Origin: an uncultured Thermoleophilia bacterium
GTDB taxonomy: Bacteria; Actinomycetota; Thermoleophilia; UBA2241
DNA: 8,430 bases
Direction of reading: 5' to 3'
Assembly (NCBI GenBank): GCA_903921965.1
Contig: CAIXSE010000814.1
Span: forward strand, 1 to 8,430
Part shown: positions 1-6,183 of the stretch, piece after piece
Numbering within the stretch: position 1 is the stretch's first letter
Layout of the letters: every line of letters starts with the position of its first letter
Position numbers and translations under genes: made by a program
The notes under the pieces: model-generated
Databases searched by the model: none
What the model saw: only the letters and a program-made list of their open reading frames with translations
Told to the model about the DNA's origin: nothing

Positions 1-710
1 GACGTGGCCATCTCGGCGCCGAACTGCACGAAGCCCTCCGGCGTCGCGCGCTTCGTGATGCCGGTGAAGACCGGCACCTCGCCGCCCTTGTACACCTGCG
101 GGTAGGCGTAGCCGAGCAGGCTCCAGTCGAAGTCGCTCTCCACGGTCGCCTCGACCTCGACGACGACCTCGGCGCGGCGGTTCTCGTCGAGCAGGAAGCC
201 GTACTCCGGCACGCGCCCGGTCACCGCCGCGCACAGCGCGCTGATGGACGACTCGCGGTTGCTGCGCGCGCCGAGGATGGAGTTCACGTACGGCGTGGCG
301 CTCGACTCGGAGAAGGCGACGACCTCGCCGAAGGCCGGCACGTTCTTCTCCAGCTCCGGCGTGCAGTTGAGCGTCATGATGGCGCCGATCCTGCGGTACG
401 CCTCGTTGCTCTTCGTCACGTTGTCGATGCCGAACTGGTCCATCTCCCAGAGGTGCCTGGACACGTACTCCAGGTCCATGCTCGGGTTCGTGGTCGGCGG
501 GACGATGCACTTCGCGCCGCCCTCGACCAGCTTGGTGACGAAGTAGATGTCGCCCTGCTGGGCGCTCGCGGCCACGTGGGCGCGGGTGATGGGGACCATG
601 CGCTTCGCGTAGAAGGCGCGGCCGGTGCCGACCTGCACCTTCATGGCCAGGGCCATGCCTTCGCCGTACTTGCCGTCGAGCATCTCCTGCTCGAAGGTCG
701 TCAACTCCAT
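1..710 (-). CDS. Aconitase X (AcnX/DUF521) large subunit, N-terminal part, cut by window edge
   Basis: The frame is open for 236 codons from ATG at 708-710 to the left edge, so the 3' end is missing; the family's large subunit or domain is usually about 400 residues. An AAGGAG ribosome site (716-721) lies 5 nt before the ATG. Family features seen: the opening 'MELTTFEQEMLDGKYGEGMA', 'VPPTTNPSMDL' near residues 70-80, 'TLNCTPE' with Cys116, and 'ILGARSNRESS' (145-154) followed by 'AAVTGRVPEYGFLLDENR' (161-178). AcnX proteins are iron-sulfur hydro-lyases; characterised members dehydrate cis-3-hydroxy-L-proline or mevalonate 5-phosphate. Cys68, Cys116 and Cys160 are candidate cluster ligands, not assigned here. 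It lies 22 nt after the dehydrogenase gene, so the two are probably co-transcribed. The small 'swivel' part is not visible and may be fused downstream or encoded as a separate gene beyond the edge. Family assignment is strong; the substrate cannot be told. Confidence 0.88.
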   Translation of the reverse strand, partial: MELTTFEQEMLDGKYGEGMALAMKVQVGTGRAFYAKRMVPITRAHVAASAQQGDIYFVTKLVEGGAKCIVPPTTNPSMDLEYVSRHLWEMDQFGIDNVTKSNEAYRRIGAIMTLNCTPELEKNVPAFGEVVAFSESSATPYVNSILGARSNRESSISALCAAVTGRVPEYGFLLDENRRAEVVVEVEATVESDFDWSLLGYAYPQVYKGGEVPVFTGITKRATPEGFVQFGAEMAT

Positions 711-732
711 AGAGACTCCTTCCGGCCCCGCT

Positions 733-1683
733 TCAGATGAGCGGGGCGGCCACGTTGCGCGGCTTCCCTTCGATGAAGCGCACGGCGTTGTCGGTGCAGA
801 CGGCGGCGAGGTTGGCGTTGGCCTCGCCGGTGTTGAAGCCGATGTGCGGCGTGAGGACCACGTTGTCCAGGGCGAAGAGGCGGGCCGCGGCGGGGTCGTC
901 GAGGTCGAGGACATCCAGGCCCGCCCCGGCGATGGCCCCTCCCTCCAGCGCGTCGCAGAGGGCGGCCTGGTCGACCAGGCCGGCGCGCGCCGTGTTGACG
1001 AGCACGGCGTGCGGCCGCATGCGCGCGAGGAGCGGCGCGTCCACCATGCGCTCCGTCTCTGCCGTCAGCGGTGCGTGGAGGCTGACGACGTCGGCGTCCG
1101 CGAACAGGCGGTTGAGCGGCAGGTACGTCGCGCCGGTCGCCTCGACAAGGGGCTCGCAGCGGACGACGTCGTGGGCGAGGACCGTCATGCCGAAAGCGTG
1201 GCCGAGCCGCGCGACCCGCTGCCCGATGGCGCCGGTGCCCACCACGCCGAGGGTGCCGCCGCAGAGCTCGCCGCCGAGGAAGCGGTCCCACTCCCGCGTC
1301 CGCGTGTCGCGGAAGAAGCGGTCGGCGCAGGCGATCTTGCGCTTCACGGCGAGCATCAGCCCCACGGCGAGCTCCGCCACGGCGTTGGTGGCGTAGGCGG
1401 GCACGCGGCTTACCACGACGCCGTGCCGGGCCGCGGCCTCGACGTCGACAGTGTCCACGCCGGTGGCCGCCAGCGACACCATCCGCAGGAGCGGCAGGCG
1501 CTCGAGGGCCGGCGCATCCAGACGCGTCCAGCTGCAGAGCACGACCTCGGCCCCGTCCGCGCGCTCCACCGCCTCGTCGGCGTCGCGGGGGACGCCCCGG
1601 AAGACCAGCACCTCGCCACACGCTTCCAGGCGGGCGAGGTTCTCGGGGCCGAGGCCGAAGTCGTCGAGGACGGCGATGCGCAT
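733..1683 (-). CDS. D-2-hydroxyacid dehydrogenase family protein (NAD-dependent, substrate unknown)
   Basis: A 316-residue cytoplasmic protein, the usual length for this family, which interconverts 2-oxoacids and D-2-hydroxyacids with NAD(H). The start is ATG 1681-1683, chosen because 'MRIAVLDDFG' is the normal first beta strand and GGAG (1690-1693) lies 6 nt upstream; the frame stays open further upstream, but that stretch looks like noise. Seen: Rossmann motif GTGAIG (149-154) with acidic Asp172 at the end of the next strand, favouring NAD; catalytic Arg233 in 'VNTARAGLVD'; His280 in 'LTPHIGFNT'. The third catalytic residue is normally Glu in a 'DVxxxEP' motif, but here the motif reads 'DVLDLDDP' (257-264), with Asp in its place. 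'AATGVDTVDVEAAARHGVVVSRVP' type substrate-domain sequence is present in pieces at residues 72-95. It is the first gene of a two-gene unit with AcnX and is divergent from the MttB-like gene. Phosphoglycerate, lactate or glyoxylate/hydroxypyruvate specificity cannot be decided. Confidence 0.93.
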   Translation of the reverse strand: MRIAVLDDFGLGPENLARLEACGEVLVFRGVPRDADEAVERADGAEVVLCSWTRLDAPALERLPLLRMVSLAATGVDTVDVEAAARHGVVVSRVPAYATNAVAELAVGLMLAVKRKIACADRFFRDTRTREWDRFLGGELCGGTLGVVGTGAIGQRVARLGHAFGMTVLAHDVVRCEPLVEATGATYLPLNRLFADADVVSLHAPLTAETERMVDAPLLARMRPHAVLVNTARAGLVDQAALCDALEGGAIAGAGLDVLDLDDPAAARLFALDNVVLTPHIGFNTGEANANLAAVCTDNAVRFIEGKPRNVAAPLI

Positions 1684-1745
1684 GCGGTGCTCCGGTGAAG
1701 GTGGACGCGCGGCTCTCGCGAGCGTGGCCGCGCGGTGTACCGCCC

Positions 1746-1773
1746 ATGATGAAGCCGGCCTTCGCAGGGTCAA
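1746..1773 (-). promoter_or_regulatory. Candidate sigma-70-type promoter for the dehydrogenase-AcnX unit
   Basis: Read on the minus strand, TTGACC (1768-1773) is followed after 16 nt by CATCAT (1746-1751), 5/6 and 4/6 matches to the bacterial -35 and -10 consensus. Transcription would begin near 1739, giving a leader of about 55 nt before the ATG at 1683. AT-rich hexamers are rare in this region, which makes the pair stand out, but it is a motif match only. Confidence 0.4.
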
Positions 1774-1790
1774 CCCGGCCGGCTCCGGCC

Positions 1791-1806
1791 GTCCAGAGTG
1801 GTGGAC
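1791..1806. promoter_or_regulatory. Candidate operator: 5-bp dyad between two divergent promoters
   Basis: GTCCA (1791-1795) and TGGAC (1802-1806) form a perfect inverted repeat with a 6-nt centre. It lies between the two candidate -35 boxes (1773 and 1858), where a regulator of both units could bind. Arms of 5 bp can occur by chance, and no regulator gene is in the window, so this is tentative. Confidence 0.2.
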
Positions 1807-1857
1807 TGAAATGGGGCGGTCGCGGCGTGGCGGCCGACGCGGACCACGGCCGCGGCA

Positions 1858-1885
1858 TTGACGCACGGCGGCCGGCCGGTATGCT
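1858..1885 (+). promoter_or_regulatory. Candidate sigma-70-type promoter for the MttB-like/RdhA-like unit
   Basis: TTGACG (1858-1863, 5/6 to TTGACA) is followed after 16 nt by TATGCT (1880-1885, 4/6 to TATAAT). The predicted start near 1892 leaves an untranslated leader of about 145 nt before the ATG at 2038. This is one of the best promoter matches I could find in the gene-free region, but it has not been scored statistically. Confidence 0.45.
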
Positions 1886-2026
1886 GGGCTCCCAGACCGG
1901 CGCCACGTGTCGGGACCTCCGCCGGGAGGCCCGACCCGGGTCCTCGCCGAGGGCCCGGCCCGGGAGCCTTCGCAAGGGGCCCCGACCGCGCGGACGTCGC
2001 CTATCGCCTCGCCCCCCCGCCCCATC

Positions 2027-2032
2027 GGAGGT
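2027..2032 (+). promoter_or_regulatory. Strong ribosome binding site that sets the MttB-like start
   Basis: GGAGGT ends 5 nt before ATG 2038-2040. This supports that start over in-frame codons further upstream, where the predicted protein is arginine/proline-rich and unlike the family. Confidence 0.8.
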
Positions 2033-2037
2033 CACCC

Positions 2038-3453
2038 ATGCCCGAGTATCGCCTGCGCACCATCGCCCTCGACGAGGAGGGTTGTTCCGCGATCCACGCC
2101 GCGACCCTCGGCATCCTCGCGAAGACCGGCGTGGAGGTGCAGCACGACGGCGCCCTCGAACTGCTGGCCGGCGCCGGCGCCGCCGTGGACGGCACGCGCG
2201 TGCGCATCCCGGCGGCGCTCGTGGACGACGCCCTGGCCGCCGCCCCGCGCAGCGTCACCCTGACGTCGCGCGACGAGACCGGCGACCTCGAGCTCAAGGC
2301 CGGTCCCGTGTACTACGGAACCGGCTCGGACTGCCTCGTCTGCCTCGGCCCGCACACGCGCGACCGGCGCCAGGTGTCGCTGGCCGACGTCGAGGAGCTG
2401 GCGGCGCTGCAGCAGCGCCTGTCCAACATCGAGTTCGTGATGAGCATGGCGCACCCGCACGAGCTGCCGGCCTCGTTCGCGCCGGCGGCGCAGTTCGCGG
2501 CGATGCTGCGCGGCACCTCAAAACCGCTGATCATGGTGCCGGAGCTGGCGACCGACATCGACTTGTTCAGCGAGATGGCGGCGGCCTGCGGCTCGGCGAG
2601 CAGCTGGGCGCTCTACGCCATGCCCACGCCGCCGCTGGTGCACGGCGAGCACTCCGCCGCACGCCTCATCCGCTGCGCGGAGCTGGGCGTGCCCATCGTG
2701 TACGCCTCCGCGACGCTGCAGGGCGCCACCGGTCCGGCGTCGCGCGCCGGCCAGGTCGTGCAGACCGACGCCGAGATGCTCAGCGGCCTCGTCATCAGCC
2801 AGCTTGCGGCGCCGGGTGCCCCCTTCGTCTACGGCGTCGCCCAGGGCTCGATGAACCCGCGCACGGCGCACGTGGTCTACTGCGCCCCCGAGAGCATGGC
2901 CATCCAGCAGGCGTCCGCCGACCTCGCGCGCTTCTACGGCCTCCCGACCTTCGGCTACGGCGGCTGCTCCGACTCGCTGGCCCTGGACGAGCAGTGGGCC
3001 TTCGAGGCGGGCATGACGCTGGTCACCGCCGCACAGGCCGGCGTCACCCTGCTGCACGACATCGGCTACGTCGCCTCGGGGACGGCATCGTCGTACGAGA
3101 GCGTGGTCGTCCTCGACGAGCTCGTCGGCTGGGTCAAGGCGTACCTGGAGGGGATGACCGTCGACGACGTCGCGCTCGCCGTCGACGAGATCGACGCCGT
3201 GGGTCCGGGCGGAAGCCACCTCGCGCGCAAGTACACGCGGCAGCACATGCGCGACTACCTGCCCCCGCACCTCATCTCGCAGGACCAGTACGACGCCTGG
3301 CACGCGCGCGGCGGCGACACACTGCTGGAGCGCACGGCGCAGAAGACCCGCGAGCTGCTCGAGGCGCCGCGGGCACACCGGCTCACCGACGACGCGGCGG
3401 CCGCGCTCGAAGGACTGGTCGAGAAGGCGCGCGCCGGGCTCGCAACAGACTGA
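2038..3453 (+). CDS. Trimethylamine methyltransferase (MttB) family protein, non-pyrrolysine, copy 1
   Basis: A 471-residue soluble TIM-barrel protein of the MttB/COG5598 family. Characterised members transfer a methyl group from tertiary or quaternary amines to a corrinoid protein: trimethylamine for the pyrrolysine enzymes, and glycine betaine, proline betaine, carnitine or similar for non-pyrrolysine homologues such as MtgB. The reading frame has no internal TAG, so it belongs to the non-pyrrolysine group. Seen: 'YYGTGSDCL' (92-100), 'GTSKPLIMVPE' (159-169), 'YAMPTPPLVHGE' (193-204), 'AEMLSGLV' (245-252), 'PGAPFVYG' (259-266), and 'LLHDIGYVASGTASSYES' (338-355), which matches the family's late barrel segment. 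No signal peptide is present. It is the first gene of a plus-strand unit, 71 nt before an RdhA-like gene, and has a colinear paralogue of the same length at 6766-8181. No MttC-like corrinoid protein is next to it, so the methyl acceptor and substrate remain open. Family call strong, activity unknown. Confidence 0.93.
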   Translation: MPEYRLRTIALDEEGCSAIHAATLGILAKTGVEVQHDGALELLAGAGAAVDGTRVRIPAALVDDALAAAPRSVTLTSRDETGDLELKAGPVYYGTGSDCLVCLGPHTRDRRQVSLADVEELAALQQRLSNIEFVMSMAHPHELPASFAPAAQFAAMLRGTSKPLIMVPELATDIDLFSEMAAACGSASSWALYAMPTPPLVHGEHSAARLIRCAELGVPIVYASATLQGATGPASRAGQVVQTDAEMLSGLVISQLAAPGAPFVYGVAQGSMNPRTAHVVYCAPESMAIQQASADLARFYGLPTFGYGGCSDSLALDEQWAFEAGMTLVTAAQAGVTLLHDIGYVASGTASSYESVVVLDELVGWVKAYLEGMTVDDVALAVDEIDAVGPGGSHLARKYTRQHMRDYLPPHLISQDQYDAWHARGGDTLLERTAQKTRELLEAPRAHRLTDDAAAALEGLVEKARAGLATD

Positions 3454-3514
3454 CGGAAGAGGCCTCAGCGAGGGGTGCGGCGAAGCGTCACCGCTCGCCG
3501 CATCGACGACCGGG

Positions 3515-3522
3515 GGGAGGAG
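3515..3522 (+). promoter_or_regulatory. Ribosome binding site with two possible GTG starts
   Basis: GGGAGGAG precedes GTG 3525-3527 by 2 nt (4 nt counted from GGAGG) and GTG 3531-3533 by 8 nt. Spacing slightly favours the second GTG, which would shorten the protein by two residues. Confidence 0.6.
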
Positions 3523-3524
3523 CC

Positions 3525-4706
3525 GTGGACGTGAGAGACCTGGGTCTGCCGCACCTGCGGCGCCGGCTGCAGCGGCACGCCTGCCGGACCGTCGCACAGC
3601 CGACGATCGTGCGCACCGGGCCGATCGAGCGCTTCGATGCGCGCCAGATGGGCTACGCCAGGGCGCGCGCCGGCGACTGGGGCCCGGTCCTGCAGCGGGA
3701 GATCGAGACCTCGCAGGCCAAGGAGCCCCTGGCCACCGCGCTCCGTGCCGTGAACCCCGCCTTCCACGCGATCCGGGACGGGGAGGTGAACCCCCGGCGA
3801 GCGCCGCTGCCTGAGCCGGCCGCCCTGAGCCGCCACATCAAGGCCGCGGCGCGCTTCCTCAAGGCCGACGTCGCCGGCGTCTGCGAGCTGCCGCCGTGGG
3901 CCGTCTACTCACGGGACTGGGTCCGTGACCCGATCGTCTGCGACCACCGCTACGCCGTCGTGCTCGTCTCCGCGTGGGACTTCGACACGATGGACGCCTC
4001 GAGCGGCGACGACTGGATCTCCCTCTCGGAGAGCTACGTGGCCTACAACCAGTCGGCGCTCATCTCCTGCACGCTGGCCGCCTACCTCCGCGACCTGGGG
4101 TATCCGGCCCGGGCGCACTTCCAGGGGGCCGGCACGCCCTGCTACGACGTCCTCGTCACGCCGCTGCTGCTGCTGGCCGGCCTCGGTGAGTTCAGCCGCG
4201 CCGGCTGGGCCCTCAACCCGCTGCTGGGCGGGCGCTTCAAGGCCTCGGTGGTCACCACCGACCTCCCGCTGCAGCCCGACGCCCCCGTCGACTTCGGCCT
4301 GCAGGCGTTCTGCCGCGCCTGCAAGCGCTGCGCCCGCGAGTGCCCCTCGCGCGCCATCTCCGACGCCGACCACATGGTCCCTCGCAACGGCTATCTGGCC
4401 TACGAGTTCGACCCGGAGCGCTGCGGCAAGTACCGCATCATGAACCGCAACGGCGCCTGGTGCGGGACGTGCGTCAAGGTCTGCCCCTGGAACAAGTCGG
4501 CCGGGCTCACGCACGAGCTCGTGCGCCTCGCCATCGCGCGGGCACCGCGGACCGACCCGCTGTGGATCGACCTGGACGAACGCCTGGGCTACGGGCGGCC
4601 TCGCCCGGCCCGGCAGTGGTGGCTGGACCTCGAGCGCACGGAGGACGGCTTCCGCGTGCCGCGCCGCTCGGCGCGGAACGACGCCTGGGAGCGGCCGGAG
4701 GGCTGA
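3525..4706 (+). CDS. Reductive dehalogenase (RdhA)-like corrinoid/iron-sulfur protein, cytoplasmic
   Basis: About 393 residues. The C-terminal half carries the full RdhA double-cluster pattern: C263xxC266xxC269xxxC273P, then C300-x12-C313xxC316xxxC320P, enough for two [4Fe-4S] clusters. Upstream, 'AYLRDLGYPARAHF' and 'GLGEFSRAGWALNPLLGGR', plus 'VVTTDLPLQPDAPVDFGLQ', are typical of the RdhA corrinoid-binding domain; Tyr171 and Tyr174 lie where the family has its active-site Tyr region. The N-terminus has no twin-arginine motif or hydrophobic segment, so the protein should be cytoplasmic, unlike respiratory dehalogenases, and no RdhB anchor gene is seen. It is shorter than catabolic RdhAs that carry a fused flavin/ferredoxin reductase. 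The start is GTG 3525 or GTG 3531; GGGAGGAG at 3515-3522 serves either. It sits 71 nt after the MttB-like gene. It may dehalogenate, or it may serve that methyltransferase as a corrinoid partner or reductant; the sequence does not decide. QueG (epoxyqueuosine reductase) is related but lacks this arrangement. Confidence 0.88.
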   Translation: MDVRDLGLPHLRRRLQRHACRTVAQPTIVRTGPIERFDARQMGYARARAGDWGPVLQREIETSQAKEPLATALRAVNPAFHAIRDGEVNPRRAPLPEPAALSRHIKAAARFLKADVAGVCELPPWAVYSRDWVRDPIVCDHRYAVVLVSAWDFDTMDASSGDDWISLSESYVAYNQSALISCTLAAYLRDLGYPARAHFQGAGTPCYDVLVTPLLLLAGLGEFSRAGWALNPLLGGRFKASVVTTDLPLQPDAPVDFGLQAFCRACKRCARECPSRAISDADHMVPRNGYLAYEFDPERCGKYRIMNRNGAWCGTCVKVCPWNKSAGLTHELVRLAIARAPRTDPLWIDLDERLGYGRPRPARQWWLDLERTEDGFRVPRRSARNDAWERPEG

Positions 4707-4728
4707 CCGCGACCGGCGCCGCCGGGAG
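4707..4728. other. 22-nt spacer between convergent genes
   Basis: The RdhA-like and lyase-like genes end 22 nt apart on opposite strands. The spacer and flanking bases contain a short CCGG...CCGG self-complementary stretch (4713-4725) with at most a 4-bp practical stem and no T-run, so no convincing bidirectional terminator is seen. Antisense read-through between the two units is possible. Confidence 0.5.
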
Positions 4729-6150
4729 TCAGGCGAACGCGCCGGCCCGGATGAGCTCGCGCACGGGCTCGACGTCCACGGGCGGCGGCACGCCGGGCTC
4801 GAGCGGCGGCACGACCTCGCGGATGCGCGCGCGGGCCGCCGCGGTGCCGCGGCCGAGGGGACCGGCGCCGCGGACGTCCGCAGCCTGCGCCGCCGCCAGC
4901 AGCTCGATGGCCACGACGGCCTCGCCGAGCTCGACCTGCTCGGCGAGCTTGCGGCCGGAGAGCGGCAGGTGGGTGGCGTGGTCCTCGATGCCCTCGGCCC
5001 CGGACGAGCTGGCGACGGCGAACGAGACCGGCGACGCCAGGGCTCCCGCCTCGACGGTCAGCGACTCCGCCGTGATGGCGAGGATGCTGAGGCCGAGGTC
5101 GGGGCCGGGCTCGGGCATCAGCCCGGTGGGCAGCCCCGACCACAGCGAGTCGAGGAGCTTCATGCTGCGTTCCGTGGCCGCGACGAGCATGCCGGCGAGG
5201 GCGGCGCGCACGTAGTCGAGCGCCGCCGACAGCGCCAGCACCTCGTACACCGACGCCGAGCGGATGACGCCCTCGCCGGCGAACACGACGGGGTTCACCT
5301 GCGCGCAGCGGAGCTCGATCTCGAGGCGCTCGACGGCGTGTTCGAGCGCGGTGCGCGCGGCGGCCTGGATGGGACCCGTGCTGCGGAAGGTGAGCGGGTC
5401 CTGCAGGTTCCGGGCGGCGCCGCCGGCCCACAGGTAGCTGCCCTCCAGCAGGTCCCGCAGTCGCGAGAGCGTGCGCGCGAGGACGGGATCCGGGCGGGCG
5501 CGCTCGACCGCCGGGTGCAGCGGCGACAGGTTGGCCGCGAAGCCCTCGAGCGCGAGCGCGCCGGCGACGTCGGCGGCGTCGACGAGGCGGGCGGCGTCGG
5601 CCAGCGCCAGCGCCGCGCGGCCGGTGCCGAACGCGCTCGTGTTGAACAGCGCGAGGCCCTCGCCCGGCGCCAGGTCCATGCCGCCGAAGACCTCGTACAC
5701 GAGGTCGGCCATCGGCGGCAGGTCGCTGGCGCCGATCGAGCCCAGCGCGCGGACCCGGGGCCGCTCGTCCCCGTTCAGCGCCTCCACCAGGCGCTCGGCG
5801 AGGACCGGCCGCAGGCAGGTGAAACCGGCCGCCATCTGGTTGGCGAACACGACCATGGCCGCGCGCACCACGTCGGCGGGAGCGAGCGGACCGACGCCGC
5901 TGCGCGTCTCGTGGATCTGGCGCCACTCGAACGACGCGTCGTCCGTCGCGACGGTGACGCGCTTCTGCACGCCGAGGCCCGTGGTGAGGCCGTACGTCGG
6001 CGTGCCGGACGCCCGCGTCTCGTCGGCGACCGCGCGCGCCTCGCGCATGCGCGCGACCGCCTCGCCGGACAGCTTCACGAGCTCGTCGCGCCGCGCGACG
6101 GCGACGACCTCGGCGAGCGTGAGGTCCCGCCCCGTGAGGATCACCGCCAT
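4729..6150 (-). CDS. Histidine/aromatic ammonia-lyase fold protein lacking the MIO triplet; possible betaine (trimethylamine) lyase
   Basis: A 473-residue homologue of HutH/PAL, mainly helical and soluble; HutH is about 510 residues, so the C-terminus is slightly short. The start is ATG 6148-6150, because AAGGGAG (6156-6162) sits 5 nt upstream while GTG 6154-6156 overlaps that site. Conserved: 'YGLTTGLG' (53-60, catalytic Tyr53), 'FNTSAFGTGRAAL' (169-181), 'LQDP' (249-252), Arg256 and 'GIEDH' (387-391, with Glu389). Changed: the family's GSxGASGDLAPLA reads 'GSIGASDLPPMADL', so the MIO-forming Ala-Ser-Gly is Ala-Ser-Asp (141-143) with one residue lost. The YSxR catalytic Tyr is Leu253, and the usual NFHG segment reads 'SASVYE'. 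MIO formation is therefore unlikely. Ergothionase of this fold eliminates trimethylamine from ergothioneine, from memory without MIO; a related betaine lyase is plausible beside two MttB-like genes. The Lys I vaguely associate with ergothionase was not found, so the substrate is open. Confidence 0.85.
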   Translation of the reverse strand: MAVILTGRDLTLAEVVAVARRDELVKLSGEAVARMREARAVADETRASGTPTYGLTTGLGVQKRVTVATDDASFEWRQIHETRSGVGPLAPADVVRAAMVVFANQMAAGFTCLRPVLAERLVEALNGDERPRVRALGSIGASDLPPMADLVYEVFGGMDLAPGEGLALFNTSAFGTGRAALALADAARLVDAADVAGALALEGFAANLSPLHPAVERARPDPVLARTLSRLRDLLEGSYLWAGGAARNLQDPLTFRSTGPIQAAARTALEHAVERLEIELRCAQVNPVVFAGEGVIRSASVYEVLALSAALDYVRAALAGMLVAATERSMKLLDSLWSGLPTGLMPEPGPDLGLSILAITAESLTVEAGALASPVSFAVASSSGAEGIEDHATHLPLSGRKLAEQVELGEAVVAIELLAAAQAADVRGAGPLGRGTAAARARIREVVPPLEPGVPPPVDVEPVRELIRAGAFA

Positions 6151-6183
6151 CGTCACTCCCTTCGCGTCGCCGCCGAAGCCTCT

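Larger units (their letters stand above)
1684..2037. other. 354-nt gene-free divergent control region
   Basis: No convincing gene occurs here on either strand. Long open frames cross it only because stop codons are rare at this GC content, and their sequence is low-complexity Arg/Ala/Pro-rich. It contains the candidate promoters for both flanking units, the short dyad between them, and a GC-rich leader of about 145 nt before the plus-strand gene. I see no recognised riboswitch fold; the leader contains several CCGG-type short repeats that could pair. Confidence 0.7.

Noticed and set aside
1684..2035. Minus-strand extension of the dehydrogenase frame upstream to about 2025-2035
   Set aside because: The family's normal first strand begins at ATG 1683 with its own Shine-Dalgarno; the extension is low-complexity Arg/Pro-rich sequence and would overlap the divergent promoter region.
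2038..3453. Pyrrolysine-containing trimethylamine methyltransferase
   Set aside because: No in-frame TAG interrupts either MttB-family gene, and no pyl genes are seen, so these are non-pyrrolysine homologues.
1695..3524. Open plus-strand frame continuous with the RdhA-like gene, suggesting a 1003-residue protein
   Set aside because: The part before about 3525 is Arg/Ala/Pro-rich shadow sequence overlapping the real MttB-like gene in another frame; RdhA homology and a ribosome site begin only at 3515-3533.
2518..3597. Long antisense frame (359 residues) opposite the MttB-like gene
   Set aside because: Composition is typical of a GC-rich shadow frame, with no recognisable motifs, and it overlaps a strongly supported gene entirely.
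4713..4725. Bidirectional terminator between the convergent genes
   Set aside because: Only a 4-bp practical stem and no T-run on either strand; in sequence this GC-rich such matches are expected by chance.
4729..6150. Ordinary histidine ammonia-lyase HutH
   Set aside because: The MIO-forming glycine and the YSxR tyrosine are both missing, and no hutU, hutI or hutG neighbours are seen.
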